Source: Microcoleus sp036705565 (GTDB lineage Bacteria; Cyanobacteriota; Cyanobacteriia; Cyanobacteriales; Microcoleaceae). Taken from it: 64,000 nucleotides of DNA. Of this stretch, positions 49,485 to 57,144 are shown piece by piece. Position 1 is the stretch's first letter. Each line of letters starts with the position of its first letter. Below the pieces are notes generated by a model. The model did not search any database. It was not told the origin of the DNA and saw only the letters and a program-made list of their open reading frames with translations. The translations under genes were made by a program, and so were the position numbers. Location: the NCBI GenBank assembly GCA_036705565.1, contig JAUBUY010000011.1. One strand, written 5' to 3'.

Positions 49485-51335
49485 ATGTTAATAACTGACA
49501 AACTGCTACTTTCCTATCAGCGATGCCATCTCCGAGCATTTTTAGACACCTGCGGAGACTGGAAACAACTAGATCCCCCCAGCGACTTTCTGCTGAAACT
49601 GATGCGCGACAGCGCCGCATACCAGCAGCAAGCTTTGGAACAGGAGACTTACCAACAACCATATTATCCGAGAGGGGATTGGGAAGCCGGCGCGGCCGCT
49701 ACATTGAGTTTAATGCAGCAAGGGGTCGATCGCATTTACCGAGGAGTTCTGATCCAGGGCGAATTCGGCCAAACCAACGCCGCAACAACTTCTCTGGTAG
49801 GAATTGACAGTCAATATTTCCCCGAATTTGGCGAAATCCCCGAAACTCTCGTTGATATTTCATCCTCCAATCTGCACTCTTCAAACATTACTCTGATCAG
49901 CCGCCCCCATTTATTAATCAAACAGCCGGGACAATCAAAATTTGGCGATTGGAGTTATATTACTGCGGATATTTGGCTTAGCAAGCGACCAAAACAAGAG
50001 TATCAAATTATCGCAGCTTTTCACGCCCAAGTTTTAGCTTCCGTACAGGAAACAATGCCAGAGACTGCGTCGCTGATGCTGCGAAAAAAAGGGCTATACT
50101 CCGTGAATCTCGACCAGCGAACTCCTCAGATGTTCGAGATTTTAGATGATTGCATTCGGATGATAGAAAATCGGGATAAACCAGAGGTGTTCATTTCCCG
50201 GCAAAAGTGCAATCTTTGCGGTTGGTATACTATCTGTCACGCCGAAGCCGAATCTATTAAACATCTTTCGTTATTGCCGGGAGTTACTGCCAGCCGCTAT
50301 GCTAGACTAAAAACTCTCGGAATTACTGATGTACAAGCTCTCGCTAATGCTAGTTCCAAACTGCTGGCTGAGTATCCCGAATTCCCGGACAGAGTGGCTT
50401 TTGATGTCGTGCAGCAAGCTCGATCGCACTTGCTAAATCAACCGCTGTTGCGAGAAGAAGGAAGTTCGGCAACGGATTCTGTAACGGATGTAACGGATGT
50501 CAGTCCGATGGAAGTCGGAAGAGGGAAGAAGGAAGAAGGAAGGCACGACACGGATTTTGACACGGATACACGGATTAATGATCGAGAAGAAGGTAGAAGT
50601 GAGAATTCAGAAGAACTTAACTCATCTGAAATAGTACCAGATATTGTAGACAATATCTTGAATTACACCGCAGTTGAGGAATTAAAAATTAGAGAAAATA
50701 AACCTGCGACATCTTCTATACCTGCGCCAATTCTCCGCAAAAAACCAATTCCGTATTCCCAATCTGTGTTTTTGCCGATCGCCCCAATCGAACTCTACTT
50801 TGATATTGAAGCCGAACCAGAGTTAAACTTGGATTACCTCCACGGAGTCTTAGTTGTTGACAGGTACAACAATACGGAAAAATTCCACGGTTTTTTAGCT
50901 GAATCAGCAGCAGAGGAAGGTGCAATCTGGGAGCAATTTTTAGAATTAATGTGGGCTTATCCTATTGCTCCGATTTTCCATTTTTGCGACTACGAAGTCA
51001 AGACTTTTAAGCGACTGGCTAAACTTTACAATACTCCAGCTTATTTGTGGAAACCCGTGCTGAAACGGTTTGTAGATATTCACAAACAAGTGACGCAAAA
51101 AGCGATTATGCCGGTGGAAAGTTACGCACTCAAACCAATTGCCCGTTGGCTGGGTTTTGACTGGCGAGATGCTAAGGCGAATGGTGCTCAGTGCGTCTGC
51201 TGGTATGACGATTGGCTCAAAACCGGCGATCGATCGCTCTTGGAGGCGATCGTCCGCTACAATGAGGACGACTGTCGTGCTACTTATGTCGTTAAAGATT
51301 GGTTGACCAATTTTTTGCTGAATCAGAAACAGTGA
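49485..51335 (+). CDS. TM0106 family RecB-like nuclease with RNase H-like domain
   Basis: The 616-residue protein has an N-terminal RecB-like part (ITDKLLLSYQRCHLRAFLD; ADIWLSKRPKQEYQI; KCNLCGWYTIC, a Cys cluster that may hold Fe-S), then a helix-hairpin-helix (LLPGVTASRYARLKTLGI), a low-complexity insert (~residues 320-405) and a C-terminal YprB/RNase H-like exonuclease domain (IELYFDIEAEPELNLDYLHG, FCDYEVKTFKRL, YNEDDCRATYVV). The insert is made of spacer-type repeats (AACGGATGTAACGG and GAAGGAA), giving SATDSVTDVTDVS and GKKEEGR segments. The protein probably processes DNA in repair or transposition-related defence; the exact role is unknown. Confidence 0.85.
   Translation: MLITDKLLLSYQRCHLRAFLDTCGDWKQLDPPSDFLLKLMRDSAAYQQQALEQETYQQPYYPRGDWEAGAAATLSLMQQGVDRIYRGVLIQGEFGQTNAATTSLVGIDSQYFPEFGEIPETLVDISSSNLHSSNITLISRPHLLIKQPGQSKFGDWSYITADIWLSKRPKQEYQIIAAFHAQVLASVQETMPETASLMLRKKGLYSVNLDQRTPQMFEILDDCIRMIENRDKPEVFISRQKCNLCGWYTICHAEAESIKHLSLLPGVTASRYARLKTLGITDVQALANASSKLLAEYPEFPDRVAFDVVQQARSHLLNQPLLREEGSSATDSVTDVTDVSPMEVGRGKKEEGRHDTDFDTDTRINDREEGRSENSEELNSSEIVPDIVDNILNYTAVEELKIRENKPATSSIPAPILRKKPIPYSQSVFLPIAPIELYFDIEAEPELNLDYLHGVLVVDRYNNTEKFHGFLAESAAEEGAIWEQFLELMWAYPIAPIFHFCDYEVKTFKRLAKLYNTPAYLWKPVLKRFVDIHKQVTQKAIMPVESYALKPIARWLGFDWRDAKANGAQCVCWYDDWLKTGDRSLLEAIVRYNEDDCRATYVVKDWLTNFLLNQKQ
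50450..50600. repeat. Spacer-type repeats inside the nuclease gene
   Basis: GGAAGTTCGGCAACGGATT, TAACGGATG units and AGAAGGA heptamers lie in frame in the linker between the nuclease halves. The same combination occurs in spacers at 14700-15030 (reverse orientation) and 40131-40255. A palindrome AGTCCGATGGAAGTCGG near 50500 is included. Confidence 0.75.
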
Positions 51336-51548
51336 ATTTATGATTTAACGAACCGCGAAGGCGCAAAGGGCGCGAAGGAAGAAAGAGAAGAAGAAGGTAG
51401 TTAAGCTAAAAAATATTTGCTTGGTCTTTTGAAAAATATTACACTTCTTGTATTCGGCCTCCTGTGAAATTATTGTGGGGTGGGCATCTTGCCCGCCCCA
51501 ATATGCAGGCTCAAAGTGAAATAGTTTAATAGCCTACTTATTCATCAA
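51336..51548. other. Spacer with GCGAAGGCGCAAAGGGCGCG repeat and GGGGTGGGC hairpin
   Basis: ACCGCGAAGGCGCAAAGGGCGCGAAGG at ~51350 is a common cyanobacterial spacer motif, a counterpart of that near 18965. GTGGGGTGGGCATCTTGCCCGCCCC (51475-51500) forms a hairpin resembling the core of family 2 elements. No gene. Confidence 0.4.
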
Positions 51549-52676
51549 ATGCGAAATCTAATAAAAGCAACTATATTTATTGTCTGTTTTTTGATGGCAG
51601 CAAGTGTTGCTATTTGGGTAAATCAATCAGCTCAATCTTTCGCTGTTACGAAAATAAATTTTATCGGCAGAGCAATATTTCCTACAGGTTCTCAGTTTCA
51701 GGGGACGGAAATTGGCGGACTTTCGGGCATTACTTATGATGGCGATAAACAAGTTTATTATGCCATTTCTGATGACCGCAGCAGCAAGGCTCCGGCGCGC
51801 TTCTATACTCTCAAAATTAACTTGCAATCTGGGAAACTGGAAAAAGAGCAAATAACTTTTACTGGTGTCACTACTTTATTAGATGAAAACGGCAAAGGTT
51901 TTCCTGAATTAAGTTTAGATCCCGAAGGGATAGCTTTTACTGGCAATAGCGTGTTTGTTTCTTCTGAGGGAGATGTCGATCGCCAAATAAATCCTTTTAT
52001 CAAAGAGTTCTCTCTAGATGGTAAACTCCTGAAAACGCTGGCAATTCCAGAACTATTTTTGCCCGACGACAAAGGCAGTAAAGGCATCCGCAACAATCTA
52101 TCATTTGAAAGTTTAACTTTAACGCCCGATCGCAAACACCTATTCACCGCTACCGAAAACGCCTTGGTACAAGATGGCGCCGCAGCTTCCCTGGAAACCG
52201 GGACTCCGTGCCGGATTTTGCGCTACGATGCGGTGAGCGGCAATCCAGAAGCATCGTTTCTCTACATCACCGAACCGCTACCCGCTGGTGCGAATCCTGT
52301 GGGAAAATTAACTACTAACGGTTTAGTAGATTTGTTGGCGATCGACGATAACCGCTTGCTGAGTTTAGAGCGTGCTTTCTCCCTGGAAACCGGCACAACT
52401 ATCAGAATTTTTGAGATTTCTCTGGAAAAGGGCGATCGTATTGAAGCACTCGAAAGCCTCAAAAGCCGTCTGGGCGAGGTTTCTCCCGCTCAAAAACGCC
52501 TGCTGCTGGATTTGGAAACCCTAAAAATTCCCCTAGACAACATTGAGGGGTTGACATTTGGCCCCGCCCTGGCGGATGCTAGCAGAGGTCTGATTTTGCT
52601 GAGCGACAACAACTTCAGTCCGCTGCAAGAGACTCAGATTTTGGGCTTCCAAATAAAAGTTCAAAAAACCTCTTGA
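51549..52676 (+). CDS. Exported phytase-like esterase domain protein
   Basis: The 375-residue protein has an N-terminal signal or anchor helix (ATIFIVCFLMAASVAIWV, residues 8-25) and a beta-propeller-like domain of the esterase-like phytase family (GGLSGITYDGDKQVYYAISDD, LDPEGIAFTGNSVFVSSEG, SFESLTLTPDRKHLFTATE, IEGLTFGPALADASRGLILLSDNN). Acidic Asp/Glu residues in DDR, DPEG and SDNN motifs are the usual Ca-binding positions. It is probably a periplasmic phosphoesterase, with phosphate scavenging as an inferred role. The gene ends 56 bases before tRNA-Asp. Confidence 0.85.
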   Translation: MRNLIKATIFIVCFLMAASVAIWVNQSAQSFAVTKINFIGRAIFPTGSQFQGTEIGGLSGITYDGDKQVYYAISDDRSSKAPARFYTLKINLQSGKLEKEQITFTGVTTLLDENGKGFPELSLDPEGIAFTGNSVFVSSEGDVDRQINPFIKEFSLDGKLLKTLAIPELFLPDDKGSKGIRNNLSFESLTLTPDRKHLFTATENALVQDGAAASLETGTPCRILRYDAVSGNPEASFLYITEPLPAGANPVGKLTTNGLVDLLAIDDNRLLSLERAFSLETGTTIRIFEISLEKGDRIEALESLKSRLGEVSPAQKRLLLDLETLKIPLDNIEGLTFGPALADASRGLILLSDNNFSPLQETQILGFQIKVQKTS

Positions 52677-52732
52677 CAAAAGGTGAAGTGATAGGCATAA
52701 TAGAAATTGTGCCTGAAAAAACGGCAAAACGA

Positions 52733-52806
52733 GGGACAGTAGTTCAATTGGTTAGAGCACCGCCCTGTCACGGCGGAAGTTGCGGGTTCGAGCCCCGTCT
52801 GTCCCG
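52733..52806 (+). tRNA. tRNA-Asp (anticodon GTC)
   Basis: A 74-base cloverleaf: acceptor GGGACAG/CTGTCCC, D-arm with GGTTAGAGC, anticodon arm CCGCC-CTGTCAC-GGCGG, T-arm GCGGG-TTCGAGC-CCCGT, discriminator G, the Asp identity base. CCA is not encoded. All stems pair and no intron is present. Confidence 0.95.
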
Positions 52807-52884
52807 TTCTCTCGTAAATCGAAAGTTTAAAATACAAAGTTTAAGCTTTTGGTATTTTATTAATTGAGTAAGGAGGAGCGAAAT

Positions 52885-53547
52885 ATGACTGTTACGCTCA
52901 TTAACTTCTCACCGGAAAAAACTACACAACGGGTAGTATTATCTAATATCAGTTGGCAGACTTACGAAAGCTTATTAGCAGAAGCAGGAGACAAGAGAGC
53001 CTCGCGATTTTCATACTCTCAAGGAGTCTTAGAAATTCTCATGCCATCCGACTTGCATGAAACTATTAACTGTTTGCTCAAACGGATTGTTACAGCTTTG
53101 ACTGAGGAGTTGGACTTGAAGATTAAGGGATTTGGTTCGACGACTCTCAACCGTGAAGATTTAGAACAAGGTGCAGAACCAGATTCATGTTTTTATATCC
53201 AAAATGTCGATCGCATTCTAGGGAGAAGGCTTGACATCTCAACTTCTCCTCCCCCAGACTTGGTAATTGAAGTTGATATTACCAGTCCTTCTTCTAATAG
53301 ATTTGTCGTTTACACACAGCTAGAAATCCCTGAAGTTTGGCGGTATCGGGGACAAACTGTACAAATTTATCAATGGCAAAATCGGGAATATATTACTTGC
53401 GATCGCAGTCCGACATTTCCCATCCTTTCTGTAGCAATGCTCAATCAATTCTTGCAGATGGCAGAAACTCAAGATGACAATGCCATAATTCGGTCTTTGC
53501 GTCAATGGGCGAACGAGCAGTTGCGATCGCCCGAAAGCGAGCAATAA
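52885..53547 (+). CDS. Uma2 family (DUF820) putative endonuclease
   Basis: The 220-residue protein has Uma2 features: LSNISWQTYESLLAEAGD, RFSYSQGVLEILMPSDLHE, a PDSCFYIQN strand, PPPDLVIEVDITSPSSNRF and LEIPEVWRYRGQTVQIYQ. It belongs to a different branch from the copy at 829: the Lys after the ExD strand is replaced by an NRFVVY segment, so catalysis may be altered. ATG 52885 has a strong AAGGAGG 13 bases upstream; the seven-codon extension at 52864 would bury that ribosome site. The gene is monocistronic, next to tRNA-Asp. Confidence 0.85.
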   Translation: MTVTLINFSPEKTTQRVVLSNISWQTYESLLAEAGDKRASRFSYSQGVLEILMPSDLHETINCLLKRIVTALTEELDLKIKGFGSTTLNREDLEQGAEPDSCFYIQNVDRILGRRLDISTSPPPDLVIEVDITSPSSNRFVVYTQLEIPEVWRYRGQTVQIYQWQNREYITCDRSPTFPILSVAMLNQFLQMAETQDDNAIIRSLRQWANEQLRSPESEQ

Positions 53548-53605
53548 TACTAAACTTAATTTAACTAATTCCTTTCTCCCACGGACGATCGACTCCCAGC
53601 AGCGA

Positions 53606-53815
53606 TCAAAGGTGCGAGGAAATAAACGGTCGGGCTATCTGATATGTCAAAACCAGGACGATGGGCACGAGAATCGGAATCGCCACAAGTAGTCCCCATT
53701 TGCCAAACCTAAGTTTTTGACCGTCGGATTTGAAGAGGAAAATCACAGCGGCAATTCCCATAAGTATCCAGAGACCACCGAAGCCCATGAAGACTGTATA
53801 GCCTGCATCTTGCAT
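53606..53815 (-). CDS. Small two-helix membrane protein
   Basis: The 69-residue protein has two membrane helices (FGGLWILMGIAAVIFLF and WGLLVAIPILVPIVLVLTY) with a short charged loop KSDGQKLRFGK between. I do not recognise the family. Start ATG at 53815; its upstream context is T-rich. It is too small to be an enzyme, and might be a subunit or regulator of a membrane complex. It is transcribed toward the convergent Uma2 gene. Confidence 0.6.
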   Translation of the reverse strand: MQDAGYTVFMGFGGLWILMGIAAVIFLFKSDGQKLRFGKWGLLVAIPILVPIVLVLTYQIARPFISSHL

Positions 53816-53912
53816 TTTTTTTGACCTTTAATAGTAGTCCATCTTTAATGTTACTTGCAGTCTGTTTCTGCTGACATTTTCTGATAGACCGATCGCACTT
53901 ATTAAATATGAC

Positions 53913-54410
53913 TCATTTCGAGTTGGGTTGGCAGCGGCCCTGACTTTCGCACTCGATCCGCTGAGTTCGATCGCTCATAATTGTTGCTAAATCCGGCCTT
54001 CCCGTCAGCATCAGCCGCCAGTGGGCCCAAATTCCGTACAGCCAATTGGCGATCGCCCCGATCGCTGGTAACTTAGTCACAGCATAAACCCAGCCCATCC
54101 CTAAAATCTCGTAGGTGCGGCGAAAAACCTCCACATTTTTAATTGCCGTACCGTCGGGTAACACCGCGTGAATCCGCCCCATCGCCGTTTCGTAGTCGAT
54201 TCCGCCGTGGACCTTCGGGTTGTAGCCATCATCCGCAATATCCACAAACGACACTAAGCCTCGCCCCGCGTCCTGTTTTTTCAAGAAATTAACCTCTCGC
54301 ACGCACAGAGGACATTCACCGTCGTACAGTAACTCAATCTGCCAAGCAGGCGCAGCAGACTCGGCTGAGGGCGCAACAGATTCGGAAAACTCGGTTTTAG
54401 CAGCAGACAT
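53913..54410 (-). CDS. DCC family (DUF393) thiol-disulfide oxidoreductase-like protein
   Basis: The 165-residue protein has the family motif LLYDGECPLCVREVNFL with the CxxC-like pair (residues ~35-38), FVDIADDGYNP and the Trp/Tyr-rich membrane-proximal helix GAIANWLYGIWAHWRLML. The DCC family has a thioredoxin-like fold and redox activity is presumed. The ATG at 54410 gives MSAAKTEFSESVAPS; the longer frame to 54464 is a spurious extension. No operon partner. The C-terminal IECESQGRCQP has two more cysteines that may matter for redox or metal binding. Confidence 0.85.
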   Translation of the reverse strand: MSAAKTEFSESVAPSAESAAPAWQIELLYDGECPLCVREVNFLKKQDAGRGLVSFVDIADDGYNPKVHGGIDYETAMGRIHAVLPDGTAIKNVEVFRRTYEILGMGWVYAVTKLPAIGAIANWLYGIWAHWRLMLTGRPDLATIMSDRTQRIECESQGRCQPNSK

Positions 54411-54758
54411 AGGGAAATATATTTTAATGTCGTCGATCGCACACAAACATTTTACAAGCATCAATAGTTATCAGGTGCGCCTTCGGTACTCCTAAAGCAG
54501 TTATTTGTGGTGTGAAAAATAGTCCCAAAGGTGAATCCAGTCTTGGCCACCCGCAAGCTATTATCATCAAGATGCCCTCTCCTGCCTTGCCGGAGACCGT
54601 AGCCCGATCGCTCGATAGTCGAATATCAAACAAATCGAGGCAAAGTACCTGCCAAGCACAACTATTAAGTCGGCAACAAAATATAATAAAATTTGAAGTC
54701 TTAAACATCAGCAAATCGCCCAACCAGCAAATCGCCCAATCTAAAAGCAAAAATCTAC

Positions 54759-57002
54759 ATGAATGTCAGAGTCCGTCTAGCCCCCAGTCCCACCGGAAAC
54801 CTACACATCGGTACCGCCAGAACCGCCGTATTCAACTGGCTGTTTGCCCGCAACCAAGGCGGCCAATTCATCCTGCGGGTAGAAGACACAGACGTAGAAC
54901 GTTCTAAAAGCGAATACACCGATAACATCCTCGAAGGACTCACCTGGCTGGGTATGAACTGGGACGAAGGCCCGAGTTTTCAGTCCCAGCGTCTGGAAAT
55001 ATACCGCCAAGCAGTCCAAACCCTTCTAGACAATGGACTCGCCTACCGCTGCTACACCACGTCGGAAGAACTCGACGAAATGCGGGAAGCACAAAAAGCC
55101 AACAAACAAGCCCCCCGCTACGACAATCGGCACCGCAACTTGACAAGCAAAGAGCGCGCAGCTTTTGAAGGCGAAGGGCGACAAGCTGTGATTCGGTTTA
55201 TCATCGACGACGATCGCACAATTTCTTGGAACGACATGGTGCGCGACACCGTAACCTGGAAAGGTAGCGACCTCGGCGGCGATATGGTGATTGCCCGTGC
55301 ATCCAGCGGCGGCGTCATCGGCCAACCCCTCTACAACCTCGCCGTAGTTGTCGATGACATCGACATGGGCATCACCCACGTCATCCGCGGCGAAGATCAC
55401 ATCGGCAATACTCCGAAACAAATATTGCTGTACGAAGCTTTGGGCGCGACAATCCCAGAATTTGGCCACACGCCGCTGATTTTAAACTCCCAAGGACAAA
55501 AGCTTTCTAAACGCGACGGCGTAACCTCGATTTCTGACTTCAAAGATATGGGCTACCTGCCCGAAGCTTTAGTTAATTACATGACTTTGCTCGGTTGGAC
55601 TCCGCCGGATTCAACGCAGGAAATATTTACACTGTCGGAAGCAGCAGAATTATTTACATTCTATCGAGTCAACAAAGCCGGTGCAAAATTTGATTGGGAT
55701 AAACTCAATTGGCTAAACAGTCAATACCTGCACAAAATGCCAGTGCCGCAATTGACAGATTTGCTGATACCTTATTGGTGGCAGAAAGGCGGTTATGAGT
55801 TTGACTCAGAGGCCGATCGCCCTTGGCTCGAACAAATAGCTGCTTTAATCGGCCCGAGTCTCGTTCGCTTAACCGATGCTGTGGATATGTGCAAGGTTTT
55901 CTTCTCCACCACGGTGGAATACGAAGAAGAAGCACTCGCACAGTTGCAGCAACCAGGGGCTGCACAGGCTTTACAAGCAGTTGTAGAAGCGATGGAAAGT
56001 CATTCATCCCTGACATCAGCGGAAGCTCAGAAAATCACTAAAAAGCTCAGTAAAGAGAAAACTCTTAACAAAGGGCTAATTATGCGATCGCTCAGAGCCG
56101 CTCTGACAGGTGCAATGCACGGCCCCGACCTGATAGAATCTTGGGTAATCCTTCACCAGCGAGGAACGGCTAAAACCCGTTTGCTTGATGCCATTAGCAA
56201 CTTGAATTTGCCTGGTGTTGGTGTGGCGGCCGAAACTCCAACCCCAGAACAACCAAACGCAGAAACAGTCGCCGAAACCCCTGCTACAGAACAGCCAGCA
56301 GTCGAAACACCGATTGTTGAAACAGCAGCGGCCGAGGTGACAGCAGTCGAAATATCGCCTGTGGAAACAGTCGAAATATCGCCTGTGGAAACAGTCGAAA
56401 TATCGGCTACCGAAATACCCGGAACGGAGGTTTTAGCAGTCGAAATATCGCCTGTGGAAACAGCCGGCACCGAGGTTTCAGCAGTCGATATTTCGGCAGT
56501 TGAAACAGCCGCAGCAGCAGTTGAAATACCTGCAGCCAACCAGCAAAAAACTATTGCGAGTGGAGAAATGACTTCATCAAACGAACCAGAAACAACCGTT
56601 ATCATCACCGAAATTCCTGCCGGAAATGAAGCAGACAGTTCCAGCGGTACAACAAAAGTCATAATTACCGAAGAACCGCCAAGTCAGGGCCAGCAGATCA
56701 AAGAACAAATTATCTCAATTTTGTCCGAGTTTCCCGCTTACATCGGCAGCTTTTACGAGCAGTACAAAAGTCCCCTGACTGTTATCGGTGTAATTATAGC
56801 CTCGATTGTCTCTTTGAAAGTGCTTTTGGGCGTAATAGATGAACTCAACGACATCCCCTTGCTAGCACCGACATTCGAGCTAATTGGTATCGGATACACC
56901 GGGTGGTTTGTCTACCGCTATTTGCTGCGATCGTCCAACCGGCAACAATTAGGTCAAGAAATTCAAGCATTGAAAGAACAAGTTTTCGGCAAAAAGTCCT
57001 AA
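54759..57002 (+). CDS. gltX: Glutamyl-tRNA synthetase with C-terminal CAAD membrane domain
   Basis: Residues 1-482 are a normal GluRS: HIGH-like HIGTARTAVFNWLF (~17-30), VIRGEDHIGNTP, KMSKS-like KLSKRDG (248-254) and a standard anticodon-binding half. It charges tRNA-Glu, which also feeds 5-aminolevulinate/tetrapyrrole synthesis. Residues ~485-650 are a Glu/Thr/Val/Pro-rich repetitive linker with VEISPVETV-type units; residues ~650-747 are a CAAD domain (cyanobacterial aminoacyl-tRNA synthetase appended domain) with two hydrophobic helices (LTVIGVIIASIVSLKVLLGV; FELIGIGYTGWFVYRYLL). CAAD anchors such synthetases to thylakoid membranes. The gene ends at a hairpin terminator. Confidence 0.95.
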   Translation: MNVRVRLAPSPTGNLHIGTARTAVFNWLFARNQGGQFILRVEDTDVERSKSEYTDNILEGLTWLGMNWDEGPSFQSQRLEIYRQAVQTLLDNGLAYRCYTTSEELDEMREAQKANKQAPRYDNRHRNLTSKERAAFEGEGRQAVIRFIIDDDRTISWNDMVRDTVTWKGSDLGGDMVIARASSGGVIGQPLYNLAVVVDDIDMGITHVIRGEDHIGNTPKQILLYEALGATIPEFGHTPLILNSQGQKLSKRDGVTSISDFKDMGYLPEALVNYMTLLGWTPPDSTQEIFTLSEAAELFTFYRVNKAGAKFDWDKLNWLNSQYLHKMPVPQLTDLLIPYWWQKGGYEFDSEADRPWLEQIAALIGPSLVRLTDAVDMCKVFFSTTVEYEEEALAQLQQPGAAQALQAVVEAMESHSSLTSAEAQKITKKLSKEKTLNKGLIMRSLRAALTGAMHGPDLIESWVILHQRGTAKTRLLDAISNLNLPGVGVAAETPTPEQPNAETVAETPATEQPAVETPIVETAAAEVTAVEISPVETVEISPVETVEISATEIPGTEVLAVEISPVETAGTEVSAVDISAVETAAAAVEIPAANQQKTIASGEMTSSNEPETTVIITEIPAGNEADSSSGTTKVIITEEPPSQGQQIKEQIISILSEFPAYIGSFYEQYKSPLTVIGVIIASIVSLKVLLGVIDELNDIPLLAPTFELIGIGYTGWFVYRYLLRSSNRQQLGQEIQALKEQVFGKKS

Positions 57003-57031
57003 ACTTTTGCGGGTAGTTTGTTGAATTTGTG

Positions 57032-57075
57032 CCCGACATTGATAACTTTAAATAAGTTGTTAGTGTCGGGTTTTT
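57032..57075 (+). terminator. Rho-independent terminator of gltX
   Basis: CCCGACATTGATAAC and GTTGTTAGTGTCGGG form a ~14-bp stem (with G-T pairs) followed by TTTTT, 30 bases after the gltX stop. Confidence 0.8.
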
Positions 57076-57082
57076 AAATGAC

Positions 57083-57140
57083 TAATAACTGTTGACTGTT
57101 GACTGTTGACTGTTGACTGATGACTAATCACTAATCACTA
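57083..57140. repeat. ACTGTTG and ACTAATC heptamer repeats
   Basis: Four ACTGTTG heptamers (57087-57115) are followed by GACTAATCACTAATCACTAATAAC with the same 7-bp period. The sequence lies between gltX and the convergent CHAT gene. Confidence 0.75.
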
Positions 57141-57144
57141 ATAA

